Below are positions 1 to 10,440 of a DNA stretch of 64,000 bases, piece after piece. A model generated the notes under the pieces. That model did not search any database and was not told where the DNA came from. It was given only the letters and a program-made list of their open reading frames with translations. The position numbers and the translations under genes were made by a program. Origin of the DNA: Eutreptiella sp. 'Long Island Sound 2002' (taxonomy: Eukaryota > Euglenozoa > Euglenophyceae > Eutreptiales > Eutreptiaceae); NCBI GenBank assembly GCA_964036045.1, contig OZ038383.1, positions 69,773,135 through 69,837,134 on the forward strand, read 5' to 3'. Each line of letters begins with the position of its first letter. The first letter of the stretch is position 1.

Positions 1-552
1 TTTTTAGGTCCTTCTCTTTCAAAAGGGGGTGCAGTTTGCGTGGGCTAAGAAAATACCTTTTTTCCCTTAAAATGCGACAGTGGTGGCCACCACAGCACAA
101 GGCGGGAGTAAGAAAAAGTTGTTTTCTATGGCCAGGGGTAACCTTTCGTTGTCTTAGAGATGCCTAGAGGCATACTACATTTTTCTCTTCGTGTTGGCCT
201 AACCAAAAGGGGTGACAAAGCATTTTGACCTATAAAACCAAGCACTAAACCTCTGGATGTTGTGTGGACCCCTGACCCCCAAACCGATTGGACATAAACA
301 CCATTTCCTGGAATGACTGAGGCGCTGACATTGCTCCAGAGCCGTTACATTTTTCTATGTTTTCTCATGAATTCTTAGCTATCGTAGTGGTCTGCACCCA
401 GTAAGAAAAAGTCAATACCATGTATTTCTTGGAAACCCTGATCCAGGCCAAGCCCCCCCTAAAGACCTTTTGTTGATGTTGAGACTAACTTACTCATTTT
501 TATCATTCTGTTGAAGTTCAAAGTACACTTTCTCAAAGTAACTAGGGTTATA
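1..552 (+). repeat. Repeat R1, copy of the 5' region of the Gypsy-1 family
   Basis: This stretch aligns almost base for base with 7026-7577. Both share the opening ggtccttctctt, the cctataaaacc box, and the end ctcaaagtaactagggtta, after which they diverge. It is therefore a second copy of the sequence lying upstream of the Gypsy-1 gag, probably LTR or 5' leader. The window begins inside or at the edge of the copy, so its true left end is unknown. No coding sequence is visible. Confidence 0.8.
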
Positions 553-1722
553 TTTTTAGCTCCGAACTAATCACCTGTTGTGCTATGGTAAAAGTGGTAT
601 AGTAAGAATGGTAACTCACATGTATGCCTTCCGAAGTCATTCCACTCATTCTTTACTGTGGTACTGAGGTGCAGTGATCCTAGTTGGTATTGAAGGTAGT
701 CCAGTTCTGGACTGAATAGTTAATGCTAAGAGATTTCACAGGGCTGCATATGATTATGGCCACAATATCATTTTTCAGCCTATTTTTCTGAGTATTTACT
801 CCTGAATTCCAGGGCTTCAGTCGGGGGGGGAGTGAGATTGAGCCCCATGGAGTATATATATTTTGAACTCAGAGTGTACTTTATTTGAACTCAGACTGTA
901 CTTTATTTGAACTCAGAGCAGATTCAGATCATTCATCATCATTTATCATCATCATCATTCATCATGCATCATGTGTCATGTGTCATGCATCATGTGTCAT
1001 GACATTCTGGCGCCCTAGCATGTGTTTTTCACATTCCAACCCAAAACCTCACTTTCGCTCAGAACTAACACAACCACAACCCCACTCTTATGGGTTCCTA
1101 AGAAGGTTATACTATTCATTTTTCATAACTCTTTGAATTTGAATGATCACATTTTTGGGATCATGGATTGTCATGCATGTCATGCATGATTGACTCATTT
1201 TGTGAGTGATACCAGACATACTACCTTCGAAGGAGTCTAAGGCCCCTAAGGGACCTCCATTTACTTTACAACCCTTTTCCATGGTTGTCCCTACTTCTAC
1301 ATGTATTTTACTGCCTATTTGGTGGGTCCCAAGCATGTTTCATACATTGGGGGATCCCAAGAGTATACCTAGGCCTAAGCCAAGCCCTAAACACAAGAGG
1401 AGAGAAGAGAGATAGATAGAGGAGAGGTGCCTGGCGGCGACACCAGGGAGCACATGGTGCTTTCTTGGTAAGTCCTAACTAGGTGTATTTTACTACAAGA
1501 GGGATATTTGTATGGTGAGAGTGGAAGAGAGGTAAGGAGTGAACATGAGTGTAAATAATGATTGTGTTTCATAGTCCCTTTTTGCTATGGACTAAGCTGG
1601 AAGACTACAATACTATGAGCCCATTACTTTGCTGTTGTTGAGGAGGGTGCCAAATCTAATTAACGCAAACAGAAAGACGAACAAAAGTACGACTTGGGCA
1701 AGCAGACGGTGCCGCAGATACA
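553..1722. other. Non-coding stretch with short tandem repeats and a TATA-like box
   Basis: No convincing gene is visible. TATATATA lies at 853-860. It is followed by a 22-bp tandem unit that starts gaactcag at 865 and 887, with a partial third copy at 909. A TCA-rich microsatellite with embedded catgtgtcatg words covers about 929-1003. An imperfect inverted repeat (cctgg...ccagg) lies near 1429-1446. The A-rich run before 1723 could be the leader of gene A. I see no terminal inverted repeats that would mark the left end of the element holding genes A and B. Confidence 0.5.
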
Positions 1723-3315
1723 GTGGACGAACAGGCAGCAGCAGCACTTAAAGCAACGTGGTCAGTGGTGCTTTCGTCGTGTTGCGTGCTGTGGATAGAC
1801 AACTGGTACCAGGCACAATACACGACACACCCAGACGAAAGTGACCGGTCGCAAAAATGTACTGCAATGGCAGTACTTCAACCCAAACAGAGGCCCACGT
1901 ATTGGGCAGGACATCCAGCCATTGAGGACCTGGCAGCACGGATAACGACAGTCGCAAGGTCTCTGCAACAGCGTGAAAGGAGAATCCCCCAGACTTTGCG
2001 CGACATGGGGTATGCAGATGGGTGTGTGCCAGACACCAGAAACGTGAGAGCACCGTTGGATGTGAGGAGGGATGCAAGGACTGTGCACGCACCGGTGTGG
2101 CGCCCGTTTGCCCTGTGAAAAGAAAGGGTAACTGGTGGCGTTGGTCTGTTGAACTTGTTACACTTTGCAAAGGACATAGCACAACAGACAAACAGGGTTC
2201 TACCGCTGTTGGTTGACGAAAACATACACTACAGGATACTAAAGTTGTTGTACGGTGCCAAGAACCAACGATGGAACATGCGTGCGTACCTGCGTTACGT
2301 GCCTGTAATTCACGGTGTCTGGCATGCCTACAAGTTCGTTGTTACTCAAACTTTTCGGGTGTTCTGGCCTATTCTAACCTACCTACGGAAGGGTCTGCTA
2401 CGACTTGGTTCCACCATACTATCATACCCCAAATTGATAGTTATAGAAAAACCTATTGCTGCGGTGATGCTTGCCACAACCCGAACACTACGTCCGTATC
2501 GGCGCAAGGCACAAGCTGCAACCGCGATCAGTGGTCGTGACACTGCGCATGCCAACAGGGCAGCAGTGGCAAACGCAGTTCTGTATTTGTTGTCGGAATG
2601 GTGCACGTTGTTGTTGTACCTGGGCCACGTGGTACGGGAATGCAATTGGTCAGGGGAAAACATCGGTACAGGGTCACAAGCTCAGGAGGTGTTGCAGTTG
2701 AGTTTGTGTCTGTTGAGGAGGCTGCGTCGAGGACCGTGTGACACCGTACTGAAGTACGAACGCACAGTCATGTGGACATTGTTGTACAACAGCAAGTGGA
2801 ACCAGGACCTGCCCGGTCAAGCACACTCAGAGAAGTTTGGAGAAGGGATGCTGAGCAAGTTGGTGCGGGACAAGGCGAGAAACACGGGTTCTGTTACTGT
2901 TGAGGAGGTGGAAAACCATTACTTGTTACTAAAGGTTGGTCCCTGTGGCAAACACGTGGGGGTACAAAACATTCCCAAGAACCTGGTACACAGGATGCGA
3001 GAACGACTGACAAGATGTTTGCCGACAGACCGGATTTGCATGGCCTATGTGGAATGGGAGTCGAACAGAGTCAGCACCGTTGCAACTTCGTGGCCGCGGA
3101 GGTTACCGAGATTTCCACGCTCACCTACACAACCCCTTGGTTACGATCACCACCCGCTACTTGGTCACAGCGTACTAGATGCCCTCATCGACCAGAAAAC
3201 AAGTCCCACCAACCAACTAAAACGGAAACTGGATGCTGTTGTGGGGCGGAGAACAGACATGGATGCCCACAGACAGGAAGCAGCAACACGCAACGTGCGG
3301 CAACTGTTGCGGTAA
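1723..3315 (+). CDS. Gene A: putative transposon protein, one in-frame stop
   Basis: One frame stays open from 1723 to the TAA at 3313-3315 except for a single TGA at 2116-2118; about 530 codons. The start (GTG at 1723) is uncertain. The protein is basic and Trp/Tyr-rich. Visible landmarks are WIDNWYQAQ near the N-terminus, a VPVIHGVWHAYKFVV stretch in the middle, and ECNWSGENIGTGSQAQE followed by a helical segment. The DNxY and VP..G..H pattern reminded me of DUF6589-like proteins found in transposon-rich protist and fungal genomes, but that is a weak resemblance. Gene B follows on the same strand and the two probably form one module. Two palindromes lie just beyond the stop, and adjacent gtaact...aacag and gtatgt...gacag segments suggest introns that could extend the 3' end. 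The TGA may be a mutation or a sequencing error. Confidence 0.5.
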
Positions 3316-3326
3316 CTGACGCCCGC

Positions 3327-3348
3327 AGTGTGCGAGGCCTCGCGCACT
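3327..3348. repeat. Palindrome copy 1
   Basis: A 22-bp near-perfect palindrome with one mispaired position (agtgtgcgagg/cctcgcgcact). It lies 11 bp past the gene A stop, inside a possible intron bounded by ggtaactg and aaacag. Confidence 0.9.
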
Positions 3349-3377
3349 AGACGTTACGAAAAACAGGTATGTAATGC

Positions 3378-3399
3378 GATGTGTGAGGCCTCGCGCACT
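3378..3399. repeat. Palindrome copy 2
   Basis: A diverged copy (gtgtgaggcctcgcgcact) whose left arm has changed while the right arm is intact. It follows gtatgtaatg, a plausible splice donor, and a gacag acceptor occurs about 50 bp further on. Confidence 0.8.
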
Positions 3400-3689
3400 G
3401 AGTAGTTCACTAAGTGCCGTGGATTAAGTCACAACAAAGACAGTTGTGGAACAGATTTGCGAAAGAGACCTGCAAAATACCGTTTCGGTTGATTTCAGAG
3501 TTCAAATGACCGTGTTTCATGCCATGCCATTTGTCCTCTTTAGGTATTTTTGGGCATCATGAGTGAACCAGGGTCCCCAGAACGTCCAGCACCAGACGCA
3601 GAGGCCATGGAGCCGTCACCAGGGACCGACCAAGGGGACACGCCGAAGAAAGGACGGAAAAGGAGGGTGAGAAGAAGCCAATACCGGAG

Positions 3690-6509
3690 ATGAAGCTCAC
3701 AGTCGACGTGCAACAGTGGCTGCGGCAGGAGAATGGTAAAGCCGTGAAGGTAAAGATTGCTGATTTGAGAATTGACAAGACCAAGGAGCGCGGACAGATC
3801 CGATCAATCAACTATGACAACGTTGCCAGGAAAGTGACGGAATACCAAGCACTGCCACCAGCTGTACCGTTGCTCGTAATGGCGTGGGAGGATAGTCGTA
3901 TGACTCCCTTCGTGTTCGATCGACAACGTTTCTTCTCTTTGCTTCGGTACGTGATTTGCTTTGCAGATGGCTCACTTTACGTTCTGAATGGTCAACATGG
4001 CACAGAAACATGCAGAAAGATTCAGGAACTGCGTCTCGCAGAAGGCAAAGAATTGGAGGACTGGCAGGAGTTTTGCTACGTTGACATTCTGAAATACGAA
4101 ACACCTTCGAGGATCCGGGCCAAGGTTGCAGGATTGCAACAAGCTGGCAGCCAGTCTGTGACGTGGATTTTGCTGTCCGAGGCGCTGGACAACATGTTGT
4201 TGTACATTGAGGACCAGAAGCGGGAAAAAGAGCCACAAGATTTCGAGCGGTTGAAGATTGCTGTTGTCCAGGCTGCTGTCAACTCTGCGTTTGTTGCACC
4301 GCAGACTTTGGAGGAAGCAGGACACAAAGTAAGTATTCGTGTATCGCACGGTTACAGTGCGCGAGGCCTCGCGCACTCCATGACACTGTTTTTCCTCGCA
4401 GGACTCGACATTCAAGAACTGGAGGGACATCTTCTCCCTGGCGTATTACTGCGGTCGTGAGGCGGTTCCTGGCATGAAGAACCTCGAGACTAAGAGCAGG
4501 AAAGAGGAAGTTACAAGGAATGCCTTCAAGAAGCTGGAGGGGCTGCATCTACCGAACTTATTGCAGAAAGTCTGTGCGCACATGAACCTGAAGGACTCGA
4601 CCTTACGCACCACCCAGAACTACATTGACGCGCAGATTACGGATCAATGGGTTATGTTCCATCTTGACCATCCGGACAATAAGCAGTATGTCAACCAGAC
4701 CGCAGGTATGCGTCAGTGTCGCGGCTTCAGTGCGCGAGGGCTCGCGCACTCAACCACCGCTTTCCCATCCGTACAGCTGCGAATGCGAAGATCCGAGCAG
4801 AAGTCGCAGCACTGGGCACGACGCAACTGGAGATTGGCCTGGGAAATTGGGGTCACTGGCCGGACGCAACAAGTACGAAGTATCGGTCGCCATGGCCAAA
4901 ATGGAAGATTTGACCAATGCACCTCTGTGGCGGACTGGGGACAAGGGCGCACCTCCATTAACACAGACGCTGGTCGTGCGGAAACAACTGCAAAGAAAGA
5001 CTGAGGCACCGTCATGGGCACCGTCACAGACACAGCTGAGTACTGGCGATGTGATCATTGTCCCCAAGCAGGACGAGCAAGGGAGCAAATTCTCTTTGAC
5101 GGGCTGCCGTATTGAGAATATTGAAGAGACACCGCCAGCCCGTTTCCGGGATCTGCAGTACCCATTGTGGGTCATCAAGGCTGACCTTTTCGTTGAATAT
5201 GACACTGCAGGATTTGTTTCCAAGTGGCTGTTCGATGTGATGATGCTGGGGAAAGACGTCATTTTCTATGGCGAGACTGATGTTGTGCAGCGTATTGGCC
5301 GCGACATACAGAGGCTCTGGCATATGGAGAAGGAGAAGGATCCAACCACAGTGCCATTCTACCATGTTCGGTTGCCAGTATACTCTTGGTTATCGGGTCC
5401 CGTGACCAGCAGTACGTATCAGTTTGACGAGCACTGTATGTGGATCGGAACAACGAGTCGCTGGGATAAGCAGGTATATCTGCTTGTTTTGCCTGTTACG
5501 ATGCCGTTGTGTGCGCGAGGCCTCGTGCACTGGTGCCTCCGTTATTTGTCTTTATACATCACATTTACAGTAGCCAAACTATGTGTCATATTCCGCTGGA
5601 CATTTCGGAGAGATGCAGAACAAGAACCTTGGTGGTTTCATGCTTTTGATTTACGTGCTGTGGTACCTGGACAAATATCTTTTGGGCAGTGGGTATTCCG
5701 ATGCAGTGGTTGTTGTCGACAACACGCCTGCCATGGCCACAAAGATTGCGATGTCTGACCTCTGTACTAACGTGGCGTTTCTGGCTGTGTCAACGATCAA
5801 GCAAAAAGACCTTGGGAATGCCGTTGGAGGTGCTCTGCAGCATGCAATCATCATGCCGTACATGTTGGAGGATGATCAGACGGAGCAGGGAGCAACAGCT
5901 GCAACTTGGGATACTCAACAAGAGTGGCTTCAGCGTGGCATTCCACTGTGGGTTTTGGACAGCAACCGAGGGCACGAAGGGCACCAGCAGGTGCATGCTG
6001 CAGAGGCTGTCTGGGAAGATGTCGTGACTGAGGCCCCCGCTGACGACACTGAGCCTGTTGCGCCTGCATCTACCTTGCCAATGCAAGCCAAGCCGAAGAA
6101 GACTTCCAAAGTTGTACCAACTCAGGGTACTGCAGCCGGAAAGGGAACCCCCTCGAGAGGCAAGAAGCAGGCAAAAGGAAAAGAGAAGGAATCGGACAAG
6201 TCCGCGGAATCAGACGACGACGATGCCGTCGAGGAGGAGGAAGAAGAGGATACGGAGCAAGAACTGGAGACCCAGCAGAAGCGCAAGCGGGCACCCGCCG
6301 CTCACTTCGTTGCAAGCCCTGAATCTGGTAACGAACAGCCGAAGAAGAAAGCGAAGACTGCTGCCATCGCTACTGCAGAGTTCAAGCTGCCCTCGCGTTC
6401 TGGTGCCCAGCCGTCTCGTGGTTCCGTTGCCTCTCCAAGTGGGACAAGTGCGGTGGCAAGAAGCCTGGGTTCCGGGTTGGCTAAGGTTCCTGGACCGAAG
6501 AAGAAATAA
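3690..6509 (+). CDS. Gene B: spliced nuclear-type protein with an NGQHG motif
   Basis: The gene has four exons: 3690-4328, 4402-4705, 4777-5473 and 5619-6509. The joins keep frame (phases 0, 1 and 0). Exon 1 has DGSLYVLNGQHGTETC, similar to the DGQHR/ParB-like signature of phage and mobile-element proteins; it then runs into helical sequence. The last exon ends in a disordered tail with an acidic run (DDDDAVEEEEEEDTE) and several KKPK/KRKR/KKKAK clusters that look like nuclear-localisation signals. The start is uncertain: an ATG at 3559 opens a proline-rich N-terminus in another frame, and a frameshift near 3670 would join it to the frame used here. A second 1-nt frameshift is needed near 4845 (reading goes from EIGLG to KLGSLAGRNKYE). 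The stop is TAA at 6507-6509. I do not know the function. The gene A context suggests a transposon-encoded accessory or DNA-binding protein. Confidence 0.65.
4329..4401 (+). other. Intron 1 of gene B (73 nt)
   Basis: GTAAGT donor and tttcctcgcag acceptor, phase 0, joining ...GHK to DSTFKNW. A perfect 22-bp palindrome (core GTGCGCGAGGCCTCGCGCAC) occupies 4356-4377, close to the middle. Read as coding it gives ARGLAHS, a giveaway peptide seen in the unspliced frames. Confidence 0.85.
4706..4776 (+). other. Intron 2 of gene B (71 nt)
   Basis: GTATGC donor and ccgtacag acceptor, phase 1, joining ...NQTA to ANAKIRAE. The palindrome copy at 4729-4750 has one changed centre base (gaggg/ctcgc) and sits in the middle of the intron. 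Confidence 0.85.
5474..5618 (+). other. Intron 3 of gene B (145 nt)
   Basis: GTATAT donor and gagatgcag acceptor at 5618, phase 0, joining ...RWDKQ to NKNLGGFM. The nearer acttacag-like acceptor at 5570 would put TAG first in the exon, so I rejected it. The palindrome copy is at 5510-5531 (right arm cctcgtgcact, one change). Confidence 0.75.
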
Positions 6510-6551
6510 GTCACCATTAACCCAAGCGTTTCGCCTCTTTTTGCAGTCATG

Positions 6552-6573
6552 TGTGCGCCAGGCCTCGCGCACT
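6552..6573. repeat. Palindrome copy 6, downstream of gene B
   Basis: tgtgcgccagg/cctcgcgcact, one mismatched pair. It lies 43 bp after the gene B stop and just after ctctttttgcag, which looks like a splice acceptor. Confidence 0.85.
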
Positions 6574-6710
6574 CGCCTTCGACGTGAATGCAATTATATG
6601 CCCTTAAGGGCTGGTACAGTTTTGCCGGGTTTTTATTTCAGTGTTTGTATGTTGTGCAATTCCTGTCCTGTTTTTGTTGCCTTCTGTACACAATTGTTTC
6701 CATGACCTTG

Positions 6711-6732
6711 AGTGCGCGAGGCCTCGCGCACT
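6711..6732. repeat. Palindrome copy 7, perfect
   Basis: A perfect 22-bp palindrome, identical to that in intron 1. It is about 200 bp past the gene B stop and is followed by attcttttcgcag, another acceptor-like string, so it may sit in a 3'-UTR intron. Confidence 0.9.
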
Positions 6733-7025
6733 CAGGGACATAAAAAAGCCATTCTTTTCGCAGGACAAACATAGGTGCAACTGGAGACCCGCAGAACGTC
6801 ATTTTTGAAAATGAGCTCCCGAACAGGCACGCACCAGTTGGGTTATGAAATACAAAAACGACAAGATTGGTAAAACACAGCCTTCAAATCAGACAAAATA
6901 ATAGTTTATTTCGATAAACAAAAAGTGCAAAAAAGCAGCAAAGTGGGTAAAATTGTATTTTTTCGTTGGTATCTGGGTCATGTGTGTTGCAATTGTCCAA
7001 AAAAAAAGTTTTTCGGGCGGTCATT
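6733..7025. other. A/T-rich spacer before repeat R2
   Basis: No gene. It is A/T-rich with runs of A (aaaaaaaaag near 6999). It ends at ggtcattttt, where the R1/R2 homology begins. It probably holds the 3' end of the gene A/B module, but I could not find a matching terminal repeat. Confidence 0.4.
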
Positions 7026-7577
7026 TTTTAGGTCCTTCTCTTCCAAAAAGGGGGTGCAGTTTGCGTGGGCTAGGAAAATACCTTTTCTCCCTTAAAATGC
7101 GACAGTGATGGCCACCACAGCACAAGGAGGAAGTAAAAGAAATTGTTGTTTTCTATGGCCAGGGGTAACCTTTCGTTGTCTTAGAGATGCCTAGAGGCAT
7201 ACTACATTTTTCTCTTCGTATTGGCCTAACCAAAAGGGGTGACAAAGCATTTTGACCTATAAAACCAAGCACTAAACCTCTGGATGTTGTGTGGACCCCT
7301 GACCCCCGAACCGATTGGACACAAATACCATTTCCTGGACTGACTGAGGCGCTGACATTGCTCCAGAGCCGTTACATTTTTCTATGTTTACTCATGAATT
7401 CCTAGCTATCGTAGTGGTCTGCACCCAGTAAGAAAAAGTCAATACCATGTATTTCTTGGAAACCTTGACCCAGGCCAAGCCCCCCCTAAAGACCTTTTGT
7501 TGATGTTGAGACTAACTTAATCATTTTAATCGGTCTTTTGAAGTTTAAAGTACACTTTCTCAAAGTAACTAGGGTTA
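7026..7577 (+). repeat. Repeat R2, second copy of R1
   Basis: This is the copy of 1-552 that continues into Gypsy-1. It holds a TATA-like cctataaaacc near 7256, consistent with an LTR promoter. Past 7577 it continues into sequence that is again present after 9077, whereas R1 diverges at that point. Confidence 0.8.
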
Positions 7578-8940
7578 GAACCCTAGCCCCCCCATGAAGT
7601 TCACCCCTAAACCTCAACTGAGCCGACGCATCTTCCTTCATGGAGGTAATACCGAAATAAAGTAGGCACTTCATGCCTAAGGCCTTGTAGGTTAAGCCTA
7701 GTGGTCCCCCACCTCAAGACCCCTATACTCAACTGATTCTACCACTTATTGTGGTTCTACGTTTTAACTAATTCTGAATTCAGTTGCTTGGTCATCCTGG
7801 CCAAGCCATATCCTGTGTCTGGCCTAATTCCTATGCCCCAGATTCCTAACCAACTCCATTGTATCCAAGAGAGTGCAGATGAAGTGCTTGGTACTACCTT
7901 GGAGGCCTGAGTCATGCCGGCTTTCACATAAAAATCATTCCTTTTATTCATTTGTGATTGAATCTTTGTACTTAAGCCCGCTTTGTCTATCTGCAGGCCT
8001 TCTGTGATACACTGGATTTCAAAACTATTCATTGATTCGATCTTCATCCTGTTCTTGCTCTACTTGCTGCTTTAGTCCTGTTTTTCAACAAGAAAACTTG
8101 CAGGGTTTCATGAAAACCATTGGGGCATACGTCAAGGATATCTTTCCGGTAGCAGAGGCAACCCTTGAGAACCTTTTGAACCGACTCTGAGAAGTACACA
8201 AGCCAAACCCAGCAAACAAAATGTCCACACCATCAGTGCAACTGTCTTCCAGGACTTAACCGGTTTTGAGTGTACAAGTACAACTGGGCAGCAGTGGGCC
8301 CATCTCAGTGAGTGAGCCCAAGCTCAGACTTGCATCTGGGTCTCAAGGAGATCCAGGTCACAGAGAGGCGGAACGAGAAGCGCCCAGAGAAATACCCCTA
8401 ACCACTGAGGCCTTAGCAGCCCGTGGTGACAGCCTGCAGCACCTCTGCCGGCGAGTTGCTGTCTCCATCTCCCGCTCAGCCTGCCCTGCATCTTTGTCTA
8501 CGGCAGTGGGAGGCTCTCGGGGACAAGACAAACTGAGAAGAAGAATGGACGAGTACCTGCTCCACGAAGAGTACTACAAGTCCTTCTGAGGGAAAGATGG
8601 AGGGGAACCTCTCAAAATCTTCAGATCCCCACCACATACAGACATGGGTTGCTATCTTTACTCCGGTCCACCTACGGACCTGCCCGACACTGTATCTTTA
8701 CCCAGGCGACCGAGAGATTCAGCTTGGCGTCAGGAGCTGCCAACAACCAGCAGGAACCCTGAAGTGTGTCCAGCTTATGTGAAAGATTCCCATCTCCCAG
8801 GGCCAACTTATGGTGCCCTGGACAGTACGGCCGAACTACTGGCCAAGCTGCTATCAGGGTCCGAAGATCCAGATGTGACTGCCCTGTCTGAGGCCATCAG
8901 GGCAAAGTTGGGTATCACTGAACCCTTACCCAAGCCGGCG
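7427..8940 (+). repeat. Tandem unit 1 of the Gypsy-1 5' region (about 1.5 kb)
   Basis: It begins agtaagaaaaagtc and ends aacccttacccaagccggcg. The next unit begins at once with the same agtaagaaaaagtc. It contains leader sequence and the first part of gag, so the duplication copies the gag start but not the rest. Confidence 0.85.
8221..8940 (+). pseudogene. Truncated gag N-terminus in tandem unit 1
   Basis: The ATG at 8221 opens a 12-codon frame (MSTPSVQLSSRT) closed by TAA. The same frame then reopens at VQVQLGSSGPISVSEPKLR and continues to about 8588, after which a frameshift moves the homology (YVKDSHLPGPTYGAL..., AKLGITEPLPKPA) to the frame ending at 9003. It parallels 9724-10440 in unit 2 and stops at the unit junction. 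It is not functional by itself. Confidence 0.7.
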
Positions 8941-10440
8941 AGTAAGAAAAAGTCACTACCATGTCTTTCTTCCAAGTCGCGATCCAGGCCAAGCCCCCCC
9001 TAAAACCCTTTTGTTGATGCTGGGACCTACTTAAGCATTTTTATCTCTCTTTTGAAGTTTAAAGTAGAGTTTCTCAAGGTAACTAGGGTTATAATCCTAG
9101 CCCCCCCATGAAGGTCACCCCTACCACTCAACTGAGTAGAGGTATCTTCCTTCATGGAGGTTATACCGAAAAAAGGTAGGCATTTCATGCCTAAGGCCTT
9201 GCAGGTTAAGCCTAGTGATCCCCCACCTCAAGACCCCTATACGTGACTGATTCTACCACTTATTGTGGTTCCACTTCTTAACTGTTTCTGAATTCAGTTG
9301 CTTGGCCAAGTCATATTCTGTGTCTGGCCTAACTCCTTAGCCCCAAATTCCTAACCAACACCATTACATCAAAGGAGTGCACATGACGTGCTTGATGCTA
9401 ACTTGGAGGCTAGAGTCATACCAGTTTTTACATAAAATCATTTGTTTTATTCATTTGTGATTGAATCTTGGTACTTATGCCTGCTTTGTCTATCTGCAGC
9501 CCTTCTGTGATATACTGGATTTCGGAACTATTCATTGATTCAATCCACATCCTGTTCTTGCTCTACTTGCTGCTTTAGTTCTGTTTTCCAACACCAAAAC
9601 CTGCAGGATTTCATCAAACCTATTCGGGCACTACTCAAGGACATCGTTCCGGTAGCAGAGGCAACCGTTGACAACCTTTCGAACCGACTCTGAGAAGTAC
9701 ACAAGTCAAACCCAGCAAACAATATGACCACACCATCAGTACAACTGTCCGCCAGGACTTGACCAACTCAGAGTGTACAAGTATAACTGGGCAGCAGTGG
9801 GCCCATCTCAATGAGTGAGCCCAAGCTCAGAGTTGCATCTGGGTGTCAAGAAGATCCAGTTCACAGAAGGGCGGAACAAGAAGCGCCCAGAGAAATACCA
9901 ATACCCTTAACCACAGAGGCCTTAGCGGCCCGTGATGACGGCCTGCAGCACCTTCGCCGAAGAGTTGCTGTCTCCATCTCCCGCTCAGCCTGCCCTGCAT
10001 CTTCGTCTGCGGCAGTTGGAGGCTCTGAGGAACAAGACGAACTGAGAAGGGGAATGGACGAGTACCTGCTCCACCAAGAGTACTACAAGTCCGCCCGAGG
10101 GGAAGATGGAGAGGAACCGTTCAAAGCTTTGGTTCCGGACCACATACGGACATGGGTTCCTACCCTTACTCCGCCCACCTACGTACCTGGCCGACACTGT
10201 GTCCCTACCCAGGCGACTGAGAGGGCCAGCATGGCTCCAGAGCTGCCAACCACTAGCAGGAACCCTGAAGTGGGTCCAGCTTATGTGGAGGATTCCCATC
10301 TCCCAGAGCCAACTTATGGGGCCCTGGACCGTACGGCCGAACTACTGGCCAAACTACTGTCCGGGTCCGAAGATCCAGATGTGACAGCCCTGTCTGAGGC
10401 TGTCAACGCAAAATTGGGTATCACTGAACCCTTACCCAAG
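8941..10440 (+). repeat. Tandem unit 2 of the Gypsy-1 5' region
   Basis: Homologous to 7427-8940 over its whole length, with many substitutions and small indels; by eye roughly 85-90% identity. Unlike unit 1 it runs on into the remainder of gag. Confidence 0.85.

Noticed and set aside
885-1136. A His/Ile-rich small protein at 885-1136
   Set aside because: It translates the TCA microsatellite and has no conserved context.
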